This document shows positions 47,325 through 60,798 of a stretch of DNA of 64,000 bases, in pieces; the stretch's first letter is position 1, and the number at the start of each line of letters is the position of its first letter. The position numbers were made by a program, and so were the translations under genes. Source of the DNA: Phoronis australis (taxonomy: Eukaryota; Phoronida; Phoronidae); the NCBI GenBank assembly GCA_002633005.1, contig NMRA01000141.1, positions 316,546-380,545 of the forward strand. Reading direction: 5' to 3'. Below the pieces are notes generated by a model, which was not told the origin of the DNA, made no database searches, and was given only the letters and a program-made list of their open reading frames with translations.

Positions 47325-48756
47325 CTCCACGGGTGAAAAACAACATGACCACCGGACCCAAAACATGACTGCCAGTCCTTCAAATCAGACCGACTCACCA
47401 CAGAACAGTATCTATGAGGATCAAATGGGGCCGACGCACCTAAAAACATGACCGCCCAAGACTGCCAGATAATGAACATGAAGGCCGGACAAACTGCAGT
47501 TATCAATTACTGCGTGATACTGCAGGTTAAAACCAGTCAGCTACCTGTGTAAAAACTATGTCAAAATACAGCTTGGTAGCTCTGTGTGCTGAGCTCTGTT
47601 AGACCTCATAAGTTCACGCAGCCCAGGTAGTTCTGCTCGTCACCTCGTCGTTAAACTTATATCAACATGTAGTTAACGACCGGCGGAGGTGCATGCAAAA
47701 CCTAGTAGTCAACAAACACTCAACTTGCCCGTTGCAGCCACTTGAGTGGAAAACAATGTAAGAAACATCTTTTACTTGCATAAATCTGCCTTTTGTAACA
47801 AAGAAAAGTCTGACACGCTCGTGACGGCAAAATTTGTACTAAAATTCGGTCTGCTAGTACTGAAATACTAAAAATATGTAACGAAATGAAACCAGTTCCG
47901 ATAATTTGTTGTGCCATGTATGCAACCCCATGGAAAAGAACAGGTGATTGAAGAATTGGGGAAAAAAGAAATTGGCCAATGAAAGCCTACCCAAAAGAAC
48001 AATTTTAGCAGCAGAATAACGGCAGAACGACAAGTTTTCCCAAGCACTGTTAAATAATTTAGTTTACCAAAGAAAAGTGTCATTAATAACACTAATTTTG
48101 TGAAGATTTTACTTGTTCAGTTTTTTACCCAAACTGCACCAAAGCAATATATTTAGTATACAGCTTTGACAATGATGATAATTTACCCGAGAACCAGAAC
48201 GCCCATTTTTGGCTTGACTAAAACCTTAAATTGGAGAAAATGAATTTCGTTTCGTTCTAAAACTTACGCAGTGGATAAAATTTTAATTATTTAGCTCAAA
48301 AGTGTGCAATGTTGTTCGTTTGTGGTTAGATTTATTAATATCAAATCTTGATCTTTTTTCAATTGTTTATAAGTCGCATACCGCAGCATAGCCCGATGAA
48401 GCAAAACTCAAAAGCGGCGCATTTGACAAAGCGAAGTGTCCTGTAGCACACAAAAGATTTCGGTGGCTTAATCGGCATAAGACCTGCATATACGTATATA
48501 GCCCCATTGAATGATCTGTGTCAATGACCGGTAATAAAAATTAGTCTGGTTGTCATTGTGGACAAGTTTCAATCCCCAGTGGTCATGTTCAGTCTCCGCC
48601 GGTCCTGCTTTGTGGTGGGGCGGTCATGTTTTTAGGTGCGACAGTCCCATTTTCTGGTGCGTCGGTCCCATTTGATCCTTGTAAGTCCTGTTTTTAGGTG
48701 AGTCGGTCAGATTTGGAGTACCGGCGGTCATGTTGTTTCTCACCCGTGACCTCTGG
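47325..48756. mobile_element. Element with long (about 130-bp) inverted arms
   Basis: The left arm (47325-47460) reads CACGGGTGAAAAACAACATG, GACCGACTCACC, ATCAAATGGGGCCGACGCAC, CTAAAAACATGACCGCC. The right arm (48612-48756) is its inverse: GGCGGTCATGTTTTTAGGTG, GTGCGTCGGTCCCATTTGAT, GGTGAGTCGGTCAGATTTG, CATGTTGTTTCTCACCCGTG. The arms themselves contain short internal repeats of GGTCATGTTTTTAGGTGCG. The enclosed 1.15 kb has no recognisable transposase. Its structure suggests a non-autonomous DNA transposon. Confidence 0.8.
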
Positions 48757-51700
48757 GTCCACCGCTGAGGGCAGAGATGCAAAACAACGATTATACCAGA
48801 AACACTCCTGCATTACTGGAAGAAATTAGAAAATTGATGTGCAAGATTTAGGTAATGGTCTCGCAGTTAATCTTCTTAGGTTTGACTCCAAAGTTTTGTT
48901 TTCACAACAGCACTAGGAAGTTTGAAGTCTCCCAGGCTTTCAGTTAATCAAAGGTATTGATCTGTGGTGACCTGGGTCAATCATTAAATTCATTGTTTCC
49001 ACCTTTATCAAGCTACTGTGTGGGAATCAACTGCATTAGTAGAGATAAAAGTGGTCAAGAGTGCAACTAAATGAGCCAGGGCAGAAGTGCTCTTCAAGTT
49101 GTTTTCTTTAATTAAAATACTGGTGTAATCTAAAAGCAACAATTCTAAAGCCTAGGACAAAAATAGCAAACACACACGCACACACACTTGATTATCTTTG
49201 GCAAAATTTCTCAAAAAATTAAATCAAGACAGTTTTACCTCGCTGCTAACCGTGGTTTGCTTATATTATGAAGCTGCTTATAACACTTGGAGACATGTTG
49301 AGCTTGGCCAGATAAGAAGAAATTCAAATGCTAAATGTTTATAAACAAGTAGCCTGATAAAAAGCCCTGTTGATGAGGTCATTAATTACTACAGAAATTG
49401 TTGCCACTATTACTGATTTAGGTCAATTAGAACAATTTGACAGATAACTTAGGTTGGTCAATGGTAATTGTTGTAACCAAGTGTTTTTAAGTAGGGAGAT
49501 ATTCACTTGCCATTTGGATACATGCCCATTAGAATGTGAAAGTTTACATTTTACCTTTAGCAACAGATAGACAAACACTGTCGTCACCCCCTCCCCCCCT
49601 CGAATCCACAATATGGTTTACAATGTACATAACCCATTTATGTCAAGCCCTGAACCATTGTCTCTCCAGAATATGCCTGAGTCCCAATCTTCACAATCAA
49701 GGAAATTCCAATTCAGCCTGAATAACAGTGTCCGACAATCCGGAACTGGAGAATATGTAACGTACTAATGAAGAACACTACCACGAGAACAAACAAACCT
49801 ATACAGAAACTAAAACGCCACAGATACAAAACTGTTATGAAACTAAATGCTAAGTTGCCCATCCACCGACACGACACGACTGCCCTGCCCCTTGCCATGC
49901 CTAAACAAACATGTAAAGCACTCCTGCAACGAACTCGATCACAGGCAGGTATACATTCCAGACTGCACCAGAAAAGCTCATCATTCTAACTGATTGTGGG
50001 GGATGCAGTCACATTGCATGCAACTGCAGCAGAATATTCATATTCTTAACCCAGGTTTAATCAACTGTTCTAAGTTATTAATAATCCCTGACTTAACAAC
50101 CACTGGTTCATGAAGATTACTTCTAAGCACATGACAAGTGTACCATAATTAGTCATTACAACACACTTAATTGTCATTTCAATGAGCTATATACTGGTTT
50201 TCATAACATTAAGAAGCTTTATGTCCATGTCACAGGAGCTTTAATTTCTTAATTGCTGTTTTTTTAAGAGGAAAGAGGATAAGTTCAGAGAAACAAAACT
50301 GTAATAATAACTGCTACTGTAAAATGCTTTACAAAAAATGTTCGTTCATGAAGACCACAGGTGACATTCCACGCTTGTGATAATTGTAGTCAGTCTGCAG
50401 GCTCACTTACCAAACTGTTCATTTGGCACACCCTGAAACGTTGTCTACTAATGAGCAGAACAAAGAAGTTCTGACAGGGATGTTATTGCAACTGCCGATC
50501 AGTTATGACAAAGAATTATTGCATTTGTCACACATATGCTCAAAGAATTACTTGCCTGGAACTGGCATGCAAGAAGATGGGGGTGGGCGGTAAATTGAAC
50601 AATAACTTCAGCTGCCTTTACGACCAAGAGAGACTAAGGACACTTTCCCACCCAAATAAGGCAAGGTGTCACTAAAACTCTGACTGATGCGTTACGCGGT
50701 GGTGAGCGAGTTTTGTAGAAGGTTTGGAGCCTGAAATTCGAGTAAGACGGCCATTCACATTGACAAGGGCAAGGGTGTTTTCTGGGAAGTCTTGTGTAAA
50801 TTTGGGGGGCAAGTGAGCATGAACGTTTAAATGTGAAAATTTGGAAATTTCATTGGCATGGTGCCACAATTACCCGAGGACCACCTTAACTTAGTAAAGA
50901 TTTGCTATGGTAACCGTATTCTAAAATAATGAACTCTGTCGCAGATCCTGGATTTTGCTCATGGGGTCCACTCTCAGAATAAACATTGGCAGTAGGATTT
51001 GGCCAAATCATCACAAGAAAACTGTAGCAAGTACTTAAGCCATTGATGTCGTATTTAAAAGATTGTATACTATTATACAGAATCCAGGCATAAGTTTTTT
51101 AACTCGGAACATTGGGAAACCATACACCTATAACATTCGACAATCATGAAAAGGGGACTTGGAAACAGAAAATTGGCGAAAGTCAAGGCCAAAGTTGTAA
51201 CTTGGTAGAAGTGCATGTCAATCCTCCATCGAAGTAAAGTTAAAGTGACCTCACGCTGGGGGTCCCGATCTCCTTGACCACCTATGCATGCATTGCTGGA
51301 TGTCTTCAATAACGAATCACAGATGCATTTGATTTATCGCGGTATCCAACGAGTAGTAAAAAATAAAAGACACATAAAATACATCTAACATCCTCCAATA
51401 AACTTATGCATCTTGTCTGTTATCCCTAATCAACCAATATCGCAGCTTTCATCACTTGTAGGGACCTACTGCACATTTGAAATTCATGTGCAATGAAGCT
51501 GCTACTACAAGCTTAATTGCAAGGGTGATTTCAGAAAATTACCACTAATTTCATTAATGTTTTCCACAAATCAAATGAACCGTTAACTTTTCAATAGGTG
51601 TTCCTCTGTGGCAAAGGTCTAGCCAGTAAATATGCCAAAGGTTATTTTCAACATGACATCCGTCTTCGGAAGACAAGTGGTGGGGAAAAAAATTTATTTA

Positions 51701-52440
51701 AACGNCCTGTGGTAACTACTTGGTATTCAACAGTAGCATCCAATACCACGAGTTGATGAGCACACAGACGCCCTCTGAATAATACCGGTAACCACAACAC
51801 TTTTTCGCAATAGCAGGGATCAATGGACCCCTATGCCCCCCCTCCCGTCTAAGTTGGTGAAGACAACAAGTCTGCTGCTTCAGAAACTCGTGACCTCATT
51901 TCGACACGACAGCTTCTTTACTAACCGTAAAACCTTTACTTTATTATCCAAAGACAACACTAAGTTCACTCGAACACAACAAGGGCTTTACAGACTCACA
52001 AAAAGTCAGTTGATGAATGGACCAAGTATAACCTAGCTTATATTTCCACGCAGCAAAAACCTCATTGTATCATTTCTTCGCGTACTTTAGAATGGGGCCT
52101 TATAGAGAAATGGTAACTCAGATAAACATAACCTCATCAATTGAACTAGAGGTCAGGCATAGATTAACACCAGGTCAACCAACATGGAACAAAAATGATC
52201 AATACAAGTTAACTTCTTTAGATGTCTTGGGGGAAAACATGCAAAAAACAAGACGAAATTGTACCAAATTGCCAAAAATCAATTCAGGGGAAAAGTACGG
52301 GGAATTTAAGCATATTCAGTGCTCTCTTAATACAACTGAATATGTCAACATATTTGCCACTCGTATTTCCGGTTTTGGGGTCGCAAAAAGTGGTGTCCGA
52401 AAAACATCTGCTATGCTCCCATTCGAATAATATGAGGGAG
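48757..52440. other. Non-coding stretch
   Basis: No gene or recurring element was recognised; there is an ambiguous base at 51705. A minus-strand frame at 50672-50869 looks moderately protein-like but has no splice or start support. Confidence 0.4.
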
Positions 52441-52613
52441 GAAAGTTTTCTACTCGAATGAGGAAACTTTTTTTAGAGTGAGGTCATTTTTGTACTCGAG
52501 TGAGGAAACTTTACTACTCGAGTCAGGTCATGTTTCTACTCTAGTGAGGACCATTACTACTCGAGTTGAGGTCACTTTTCTACTCCAGAGAGGTCACTTT
52601 TCTAATCTTATTT
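52441..52613 (+). repeat. Degenerate 22-bp minisatellite, about 7 units
   Basis: Units follow TACTCGAGTGAGGTCACTTTTC with frequent substitutions and small length changes: TACTCGAATGAGGAAACTTT, TACTCGAGTGAGGAAACTTT, TACTCGAGTCAGGTCATGTT, TACTCTAGTGAGGACCATTA, TACTCCAGAGAGGTCACTTT. Many carry a CTCGAG palindrome. Confidence 0.85.
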
Positions 52614-53305
52614 TACTTTTTCCACTCATATTTTCAACCGTTTACTTGCTGGTGTCCAGCCCTGACGTTGCCTTCACACATTTGATTGGCAGTTGGATGA
52701 CGTTTTTGTTCCAGTAAACTATAAACATCTGAATACCAGATCTAAAAGTTAGGATGGATGTCTGGAGTCAGATAAACACAATAACAGTGGACAATAGACA
52801 ACAACAACAATGACCAATCAATGGAATAAGGAAATATACCTGTCATAACTTATTTGTCATAATATTAAATTCATTTCGTACTATCACAACTGAGGATTTT
52901 ACTGCCATCTCAGCCTCGACATCATACAGTCAGAATGTTTTCACGAATCATCTGTCATTCTGCAAGCAATTATTTCTTTTTTTCATAGGGAAAGGACATA
53001 AAGTATTCCAGCTTCAGACAAATACTGACTTACTCTACACTTTTACTCTCCAGTTCCAAAAGTGCGACCTACAACAGTCCCTCTATGAGTTCCATACTAT
53101 TGTAAGCAACATGACTTGTGAACCAAAGTTGAAAATTCAGTCTACAATGTTGACAGAGTCCACAAATCGGCAATGTTTCAAAACAGAAAATTGGATCAAC
53201 ATTTAAACAAAGCGTATAACAACACCTATTCCTCACTCTTAAACATGAAGAGATCACCGTTGCTTAATACCTCTGGTTTCGTCAGCGACACAAAGGTAGA
53301 CTTAC

Positions 53306-53374
53306 CTTTTTGGAATGCAGTGTCCTCTCTTCATCGATTACTTCCATAGCAGCCTGCGGACTCCCCACTGGCAT
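53306..53374 (-). CDS. Candidate distal first exon with strong donor
   Basis: ATG at 53374 opens 23 codons (MPVGSPQAAMEVIDEERTLH then SKK) ending at the near-ideal donor TCCAAAAAG|GTAAGT, phase 0. The frame is also open further upstream, and an acceptor-like ATATCAG ends at 53386, so it could be an internal exon of 80 bp. Phase 0 would allow joining in frame to the exon starting at 6889, making this a possible far-upstream alternative start of the same gene. That connection is inference only. The peptide has no recognised domain. Confidence 0.35.
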
Positions 53375-53385
53375 GTCCACAGTTC

Positions 53386-54712
53386 CTGATATTCCAATGG
53401 AGTTCAATGGGTTACTCACAATATGACACTGGCAGTGAGGAACTAACAAAAGGTCTAGTTTCAACTTATCATGAACTTATATCCTGCTAGACTAAACAAT
53501 GCGCTAATTCCAACAATGTATAAAGTAATAGTAATAGTTCATGGGTAGACACCAGCTAAGTACACTCCACAACTGAACTGATTACACTCCACAGCTCTAT
53601 GGTAAGTCAAAATGATATGTTCTGTTGTAAAGGTGGAACAGATAGCAATGTCGAGATAACTGCCTCTGTGGCATATAGACACACCGGACTTGAACAACGT
53701 CAATATAACTGCTGTTTGTGTGACCCAAGATTAATTTAACAACCGTAATGCAGCAAAAAACAAGAACCTTGATCAAACATCAGCCTGTTAGCTCTGACAC
53801 CCCTGACAAGAAAGACTTGTTTACTGGCCTGGAGAGAATCTAGCCTCAGTCACATGGCAAAGTTTACCATGGATGGATCATTCCAAAACAAACAAGCCAA
53901 GGGGTGAGAGGCAAGTGAACCCGCTGGCTGGCGCGGAGAGTAGTTGTTTTTCACCAAACGCAGCATTAACCGCTTCAAAAATCAATAGCAAACGGTAAAC
54001 ACTTCAAACTCGGACTGGAGAGGGTCAATAGAAAGCTTTGGGATATTAGCTCTCTTGAGAGAAAATCAAACAGGGACGGACTGACGGGGGGAGGTGTCAT
54101 GCTATCACGGAAGTTTGGTGACCTTGAGCGGAAATTAGGGACTCTGAGAGAGTGAGGGCTATAACCATGAGAAAATAAACATTCTAAAATTTTCAAAGGA
54201 GAAAACTGCAAAAATTGAGGTGATAGTTTCCATCCTACATTCCTTAGCTTACACATATAGATAGACCTACACGTCAGCATTTGAACATTTTTAAATGCAT
54301 CGTGAATATTATTTATGAAAAAAAAGAATACAAATGGCATTTCTGCATGAGATACAAAGATTCCAGGTATTTACAATTTCCAGGCACTAAAAAACATCAA
54401 AGAAGTTCATTTACAAAATCAAAACGTATGAAAGAAGTAATTTCTAAGTAATGAAGTGGCCCCACTGGGAGCCTCCAAGTGATACCATCCACAATGAAGA
54501 ACAATAGAATCAATTCATGACAGCAAAAATGTACAAATGGATCTCTCAGAGTACAGCATCCTGCAGGCAATGAGTGTTGGAGCTAAGCGCTGAGAATTGA
54601 TCCTGAGGATTGGAGGGTTGAATAACGCCAGCTAGTCACTCACGAGGTACTCTAGAAGATAAATCTCAGTGAGCATTATTTGCCTTGAAAGTCTAGTGTG
54701 TTCAGTCTGCAG
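53386..54712. other. Non-coding stretch
   Basis: Upstream of the candidate distal exon. No clear promoter motif, gene or recurring repeat was recognised. Confidence 0.35.
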
Positions 54713-54723
54713 GTGTGTGTGTG

Positions 54724-54759
<36 letters not shown>

Positions 54760-54774
54760 TGTGTGCGTGTGTGT
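54713..54774 (+). repeat. (GT)n microsatellite, interrupted
   Basis: About 30 GT units with GTTT and GTGC interruptions. Confidence 0.97.
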
Positions 54775-57700
54775 TAACAGTTTGGAACAAAATACATGAT
54801 GAATGACAGAATTTTTCTTTTGTCAAATTTCTTAGGAGCAATATTACCATGTTCCTTAATTCTGTTCCGTCAACAAACATCGGGTATTTTTTTGGCATTT
54901 CTGGACAAGTGGTAAGCTTATGAAAAAGGGAATTCTATCAAATATTTTTGTTTCAACTTGCAAAATGTTTACAGTATCTACATATTACAACCGGACTATT
55001 ACATGTTGCTACTGTCTGCTTGATTATTTGCAAAACACGAGCAAGATTTTCCATTGACTCGCAACATTCTGCATCACAAAATACAACTACAGATTCCTAC
55101 TTGTCACAATAATTTGTACCAAACCAATAAACGGCTCAACGCCACATACAAAATTACAAACCATACCAGTACCCCACTAAAGTTTTGACAGGAACTTGCG
55201 AATAGTATCCGAATTCAGCTGACTAACTTGTTCTAACAAGTAAACTCTATTCTTTTATTAGAAGAAGATTCAAAACTATGAATTATAAAGAAAATATATT
55301 ATTCACAGCACAAGTTGTCAGCACAATCTGAAACAAAGCACACCTCAACAGTTTAACTGGATGGTTGACCTATATTTCTGATTCAGTATAAACGGTACAA
55401 AGTAGGACTCACAGTGATAATTTAATTATTTTTGTACCAGATCTTTGAAACAGTTGGTTGTGGCTGTCACAAATTCAAGGCAGCCATTTAAACCTATTTT
55501 ATGAACTGACAAGACAAGGTGTATTTTCACAATTTGTTGATACAAAATGCAATGTCCCATAGTTGAAAAATGTAAAAAATGTCCAAATTGCCTCAGGTCT
55601 CAATCTTCAGAAACAAGAAAATTTAACTTCAGCTTGAATTTCAGGATTTCAAGTTTTAGAGACTGTCCCAAACTGCAGAACATTTACTGTAACAATGAGC
55701 CTTAAGTGAGCCTGTCTTCTCCGACTTGCATGAATTTCAAAACCAAACAATGGATCTAAAAATTCATGCCTTTCAGGCAAACGTACACAGAACAGTACCA
55801 GTCTGATACACTGTGAAATGCACCAGGTAAGGACATAATATGGCTGACAAGTATAAAGTTACAGAGCCAAATTTCTGACCAAAAACGATTACGGAAAAGT
55901 GGCAGGTTTATAGGGGGCTCACAACGGTGACATGAGTAAGACCCATCAGCAAAATCGTTGATCCACCGCTGCTCCCGTTACCATGGTTTTTACAGTGAAG
56001 CTGTCATCAAACAACAGTTGGCCTTTTTGAACATTTATAGCAATGCAGTAAGCATGTAAAATAGAAATATGGCAACTTATTTTTGCCCCAAAATTGGATT
56101 AATTTATACCACAATTACATAACCATCACCTCAGGGACGACTGCACACAAATGCACAATATCTACAAACAAACAATTGTGTATGTGTGTTAGAGACCTTC
56201 ATGAAAGTAATTCCCAATGAAAATGACTCAAATATGATTGCAAACTAACTCAGAGTTGATTACTCCCAAAATCTCAAATCAGACAGCCTGTGAAAGAATC
56301 ACTATGCACTTCTGTCCAGACACAAACTGCAACATCCCAAACTATATGTCTTTGTACAGGATGCAACTTCATCATGCAGCTGCATCCACAGTTTATAAGG
56401 TCAGCGTTTTCTTTTGTCATCCATCCTAACGCATGACAAGAATCCTCTCATCAAGTGTCTGACAATATTCTCATTTGAAGCAACTGAATTAAGATCATAT
56501 TTTACTTAAGTCTAAGAATTGTTACAACTCCAAACTTTCAAGCTTCTGCATCCTGTAAAGTTAGTCAAAATTAAGACAAAACTTAAGTAAAAAACTTAAG
56601 TAAAACTTAAGCTCTCTTTTTCGAAACGAACCCAAGACAAATATAAGTTTTATCTTAAAATTGACTGAAATTCAAGATTTGTCTTGGCTAAGTCAGTTTT
56701 GTTGGAACGGGTCCCAGGACTACAGATGGTGATGGAACAAATAATAAACTATGGTGTTAATTTCATAAAAATATTTCAGAAGTATGCAAATAACAGTGCA
56801 TTTTTTCTCAGCTAATAAAAGGTTAGTGCCAACAACATTTGAAAGCCATGTTTGTATTTCGTTCCAAAAAATAGAGCACCATACATGCTCACATTCCCAA
56901 AACATGTGACTAAAAGTTTCTACAAGTCTACAAAGTGAGCACTTGTTTTTAAAAAAATATTCATTTTAAACTTTTCAATGAATGCAATAATACTTGGAGA
57001 CTTTTAGCTGAGGTTGGAACCAAAGTTTGAAAGGTAAATAACAAATCTGTTTAATTTGCTATTAACATTGAAGCAATACAGATTGCCTTTGTCATCATAT
57101 CTCTAACTAAAAAGTCTAAATGTCAAAAACTTTCCCATGCATCTTATAAAGGCATGTTTTACATTGATAATTCAATTGACCAAATATGTTATTACTGCGA
57201 AAACTCATTTGGGAGTCTGGTTTTTTAGAAGATAATTTCAACGTAGGCAAACAAGACGACTGAATTATTGACAACACCTATAAATACTGCCGGTCTTATT
57301 TTGCTACATGCAAGTTCAATCACCGGACTATGTACCATGAAAAATTTAGCAGCTCAAGGCAAATTAACATCTGACAACACTTCACACTAAGAAAATATTC
57401 CCACAGTTCTCTGGATGAGTTGGGTTTTGAACATCACTCTGTTACTTTGTGAGCATGTGCCTGTGTGTGTGTGTGGGTGTGCCTGCTCCCATACAGGCCC
57501 ATTGGAACATCTATACCATCAACAGGGGAGTTACTACCACTATGTCCGAACGACAGACACAATAGCTTTAAAATTACAAAAAGCTGCACTTTCTTTCTAT
57601 TCTCTAAAACTTTTCTGCCCTTAGATTCATCATATTTGTCAAAAAAATGTTGAGATAACGTTAATAGGACAGCTTTTTGCACAATATGCACAACTTGAGA

Positions 57701-58652
57701 TACAGAAGAGTGTGATAGGCTGAAGGAACATTTCATCTATTACTAAGTTTGGCAAAGAGCAAGAAAATGTACAGGGATTTAGCTTTAACATGACTTCCAT
57801 AACAGTTAGCCATATTCGAAATTTCCATAACATTGAAATCTTAAAATAACATAAAATCTACCAATATTGCAACTTCTGTTATGTATATTATTTGCTTTCA
57901 GTTATAAACCTAATACATATTACCAATAAATCTTGAAAAAGAGCAAAAAAACCCTTAATTTACAGACAATCAAATCAAATACCAGTCTTATGCCAAGTAA
58001 ATACACTGTGACATTTAATGTTCGTTTATTACTTTCACGTAATCCACTCATATGCGACGTCAACGGAAACCAAACAGGAAAAAACCAAGAGGGCAAAACA
58101 CAATTACAATTATTGGATTGGTGATTAAGATTCCAAATGGATAAGCCCTAATCAATAAGATGCATAGAACTGTTTTGTCTACAGTAGTCCACGGACATGT
58201 TCAATAACGTTAGTTACTGCTGAGTATCAGAAAGTGAGATTACGAGCTCTGTCTACACTACCTGATGACGTGTTGTCGAGACTCACGCGATTTCACCAGT
58301 CACGCACCACTGACCTAACTGAATGGACTACGGGGTTCAGTCATTCAATGCACAATGACGACCAGGGACTAGCACAGAAAAAAAAAGTAATTCCTACTTG
58401 AGAGAAAACATTACGCGTCACGCCTCACACATACATCAAAGTTAGATACAAAATCTCATCAGTTTAGACAGCCATTGAACAATGTTTCACATTCACATGT
58501 AGGCAAGGGATTCTAGTAATTAAAAAAATAGCCACAAGCCATGAAATTGGTTGAGCAGGTGTAAATAGATACCAGTGGTCATATTGGTCAGAGTGTATCG
58601 ATTCTTTCACTTGAAGGAGTACTGATAAAACACAGAGGTCCGGAAACACTAT
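54775..58652. other. Non-coding stretch
   Basis: Contains a short interrupted GT run (57463-57482) and a possible eroded family B copy near 55890-56120 (TTATTTTTGCCCCAAAATTGG). No gene was recognised. Confidence 0.35.
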
Positions 58653-58872
58653 GGTAAAACCTCACCAAGTTAAGGCCAGAAAAGAAATTCAATTTTTCAT
58701 TTTTTTGATAAATGATACGCAGTACCAAAATGATGCTTTGTCATACACAAGTTGTGTACCATAGTTACCAGCAGACGATATATTGACAAAATGGGAATTC
58801 ACAACAATGTAAGAACCACGTAAAAAAGTGCGATTTTGGCAATTGTTTTGTCCGAAAATGGTGAGATTTTAT
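58653..58872 (+). mobile_element. MITE family B copy
   Basis: The left end GGTAAAACCTCACCAAGTTA and the right end GGTGAGATTTTA are inverted relatives. The interior shares TTTTTTTGATAAATGATACG, GTACCAAAATGATGCTTTG, GGGAATTCACAACAATG and GGCAATTGTTTTGTCCGAAA with the other copies. Confidence 0.8.
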
Positions 58873-59599
58873 GTTACTTGTAAAAAGTCCAGTAAGAGAC
58901 AAGAGACTCAAACTGAGCCTCAGCAATCTGTCACCACCATCAACCATTTTTTACTTATAGTGTCACACAGGTTGCCTGAATTACATACATAGAAATACTG
59001 AGCCTGAATTTGAGAGCTGACAATTATCTCCCTCACTGCTATTTGCCAACTGTGAGCGTTTTCTGAGCTAATTTTCGTGTCGGGAATTGGTTAGGTGTTG
59101 CTTGTCACAATCCATCATACACAACTGTTGTTGTGTTCCCATCTAGGAAAAGCCGAGTTGCAAAGATGCCAAAGAAAATCGTTGGTAAAACATGCATATG
59201 CGCATGCAAACAATATGCCTCGCATAGATGGCGTCACGGTAAGATGGATCACAACGACACCAAAACTTGTGCGTGAAACAAGAAGTAGCTGATTGCAGGC
59301 AATGGTTCAATTATTCCACCATGTCAGGTGCCAATCAAAAAAATATGACTTGAAGAAGTTCATGCAGTCATTTTTAGATAGCTTTAGGGTATTTCCCAGC
59401 ACCCCTATGTTAGGCCATTGTCCGAATGGTCATGGTACAAATTTTGGATATGTAACTGTTGGCAGACGTGTGCCCACAACTTTACAAGGCCTAGTGCTCA
59501 TCTGCCTCTTGAACCCCAGACCACGCAACTACACTGGAGACAGCTCAAAAACTGACCAATCACATAGGTCGAGTGAGAACTGTTGTTGATGAACTCTTT

Positions 59600-59840
59600 G
59601 GTAAAATCTCAGTAATTCAAGATACCATTTAGGAGACAAGTGAAATTTCATTTTATTTTTGTCTAAATGATGAGTAGCATTAAAACAATGCTTTACTACC
59701 ACTTTCAAGTTCTGTACCACTGTCAGCAACAGACCATGTTTTGGAAAATTGAGAGCATTCAAAACAAAGTTAGAAGCCTTAGTGAAAATGAATAAACACC
59801 ATTACGCCAATTATAATTGTCGGACATTGCCATATACCTT
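59600..59840 (+). mobile_element. MITE family B copy, right end decayed
   Basis: The left end GGTAAAATCTCAGTAATTCA; the interior shares AAATGATGAGTAGCATTAAA, ACAATGCTTTACTACC, GTTCTGTACCACTGTCAGC and GAGCATTCAAAACAAAGTTA with the copy at 58653-58872. The right end is degenerate. Confidence 0.65.
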
Positions 59841-59932
59841 ACAATAATCATGTAATCATGACTGATAAAACCAAAACACAAGGCAGGATTGTCCATTTGA
59901 TATCACTCCAAAAAGACTTGTGGGGCCCTTTC

Positions 59933-60432
59933 ATACTAACGTTGAGGCGCTGATGTTTTGGGGAATTGAGGTCAGTAGGAACAGTAAACTTCAGTCCTGG
60001 ATCGAAGGTTAACAGTGTCAGTTAACTTTGCAGTAAACAGGTGGATTTAACAGCGGAGCGTCGATGCTGCCGTACAGTATGAACGGACAACTTCGGCTCC
60101 ATCAAAGTTATTGCCAGGGGCCACTGTTATCATCAACAAATAAAAGGCAATGTTGTCGCTAATAGTTGCTTATATTTTACTTGAATAATCAAAAATCAAA
60201 TTAGAAATAAGTTTTTGTCAATTAGCACATGTAAATATTCCAAAATTGTCACATTAAAAAAATCTTCAAGCATACACACAATGCACTACTTTATGATTAC
60301 TTCGATGACAACAGCGTCACGTGTCGTTTACTTCGATGTAGACGTTGACTACCGAAGCCGGTATGAACGGTTCATTTAACTTTACAATTTACGTCTATGC
60401 TCCGCTCCGTCAAGTCGGAATGAAAGGGCCTT
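59933..60432 (+). mobile_element. MITE family A, copy 2
   Basis: The left end GGGCCCTTTCATACTAAC and the right end GGAATGAAAGGGCCTT are inverted. The body aligns with 19842-20330 throughout, for example GGATCGAAGGTTAACAGTGT, AACAGGTGGATTTAACAG, ATCAAAGTTATTGCCAGGGG, AATGTTGTCGCTAATAG and ATGATTACTTCGATGACAAC. It is about 500 bp with no coding sequence. Confidence 0.85.
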
Positions 60433-60798
60433 CAGATATGCTTACCTTCTCATCGTGCTCCAGAGGAATCTCATGAAGCGTAACCAAATTTGAAAATCCT
60501 GCCATTTCCCAAGTAACTAACAATTAAAAGACATATGAATGTTCAACTGTGAAAACCAGCATCTGCCAGATAACACCGTAAAAACTACGATTTGTAGAAT
60601 CCGGGTAAAATTGATTCATTAATTCTTTATGACCACCAATCAACAATAGCTGATTAAAACTGACATAACTTTGTCAATGTGATTTTCTTCCTCTTAGGAT
60701 AAGTAGACAGCAATCGGTAATTGACGGACACTACAGCAAATCCTGACACAGCAATTGTTGTTTAGAATTCAAGCTTTCAAGCTTTCAGAAAAATGATT

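Noticed and set aside
50672-50869. 65-codon minus-strand frame with protein-like composition
   Set aside because: No start, splice-site or family evidence; length within chance expectation.
54632-54898. 88-codon frame with a His-Thr repeat
   Set aside because: Produced by the (GT)n microsatellite.
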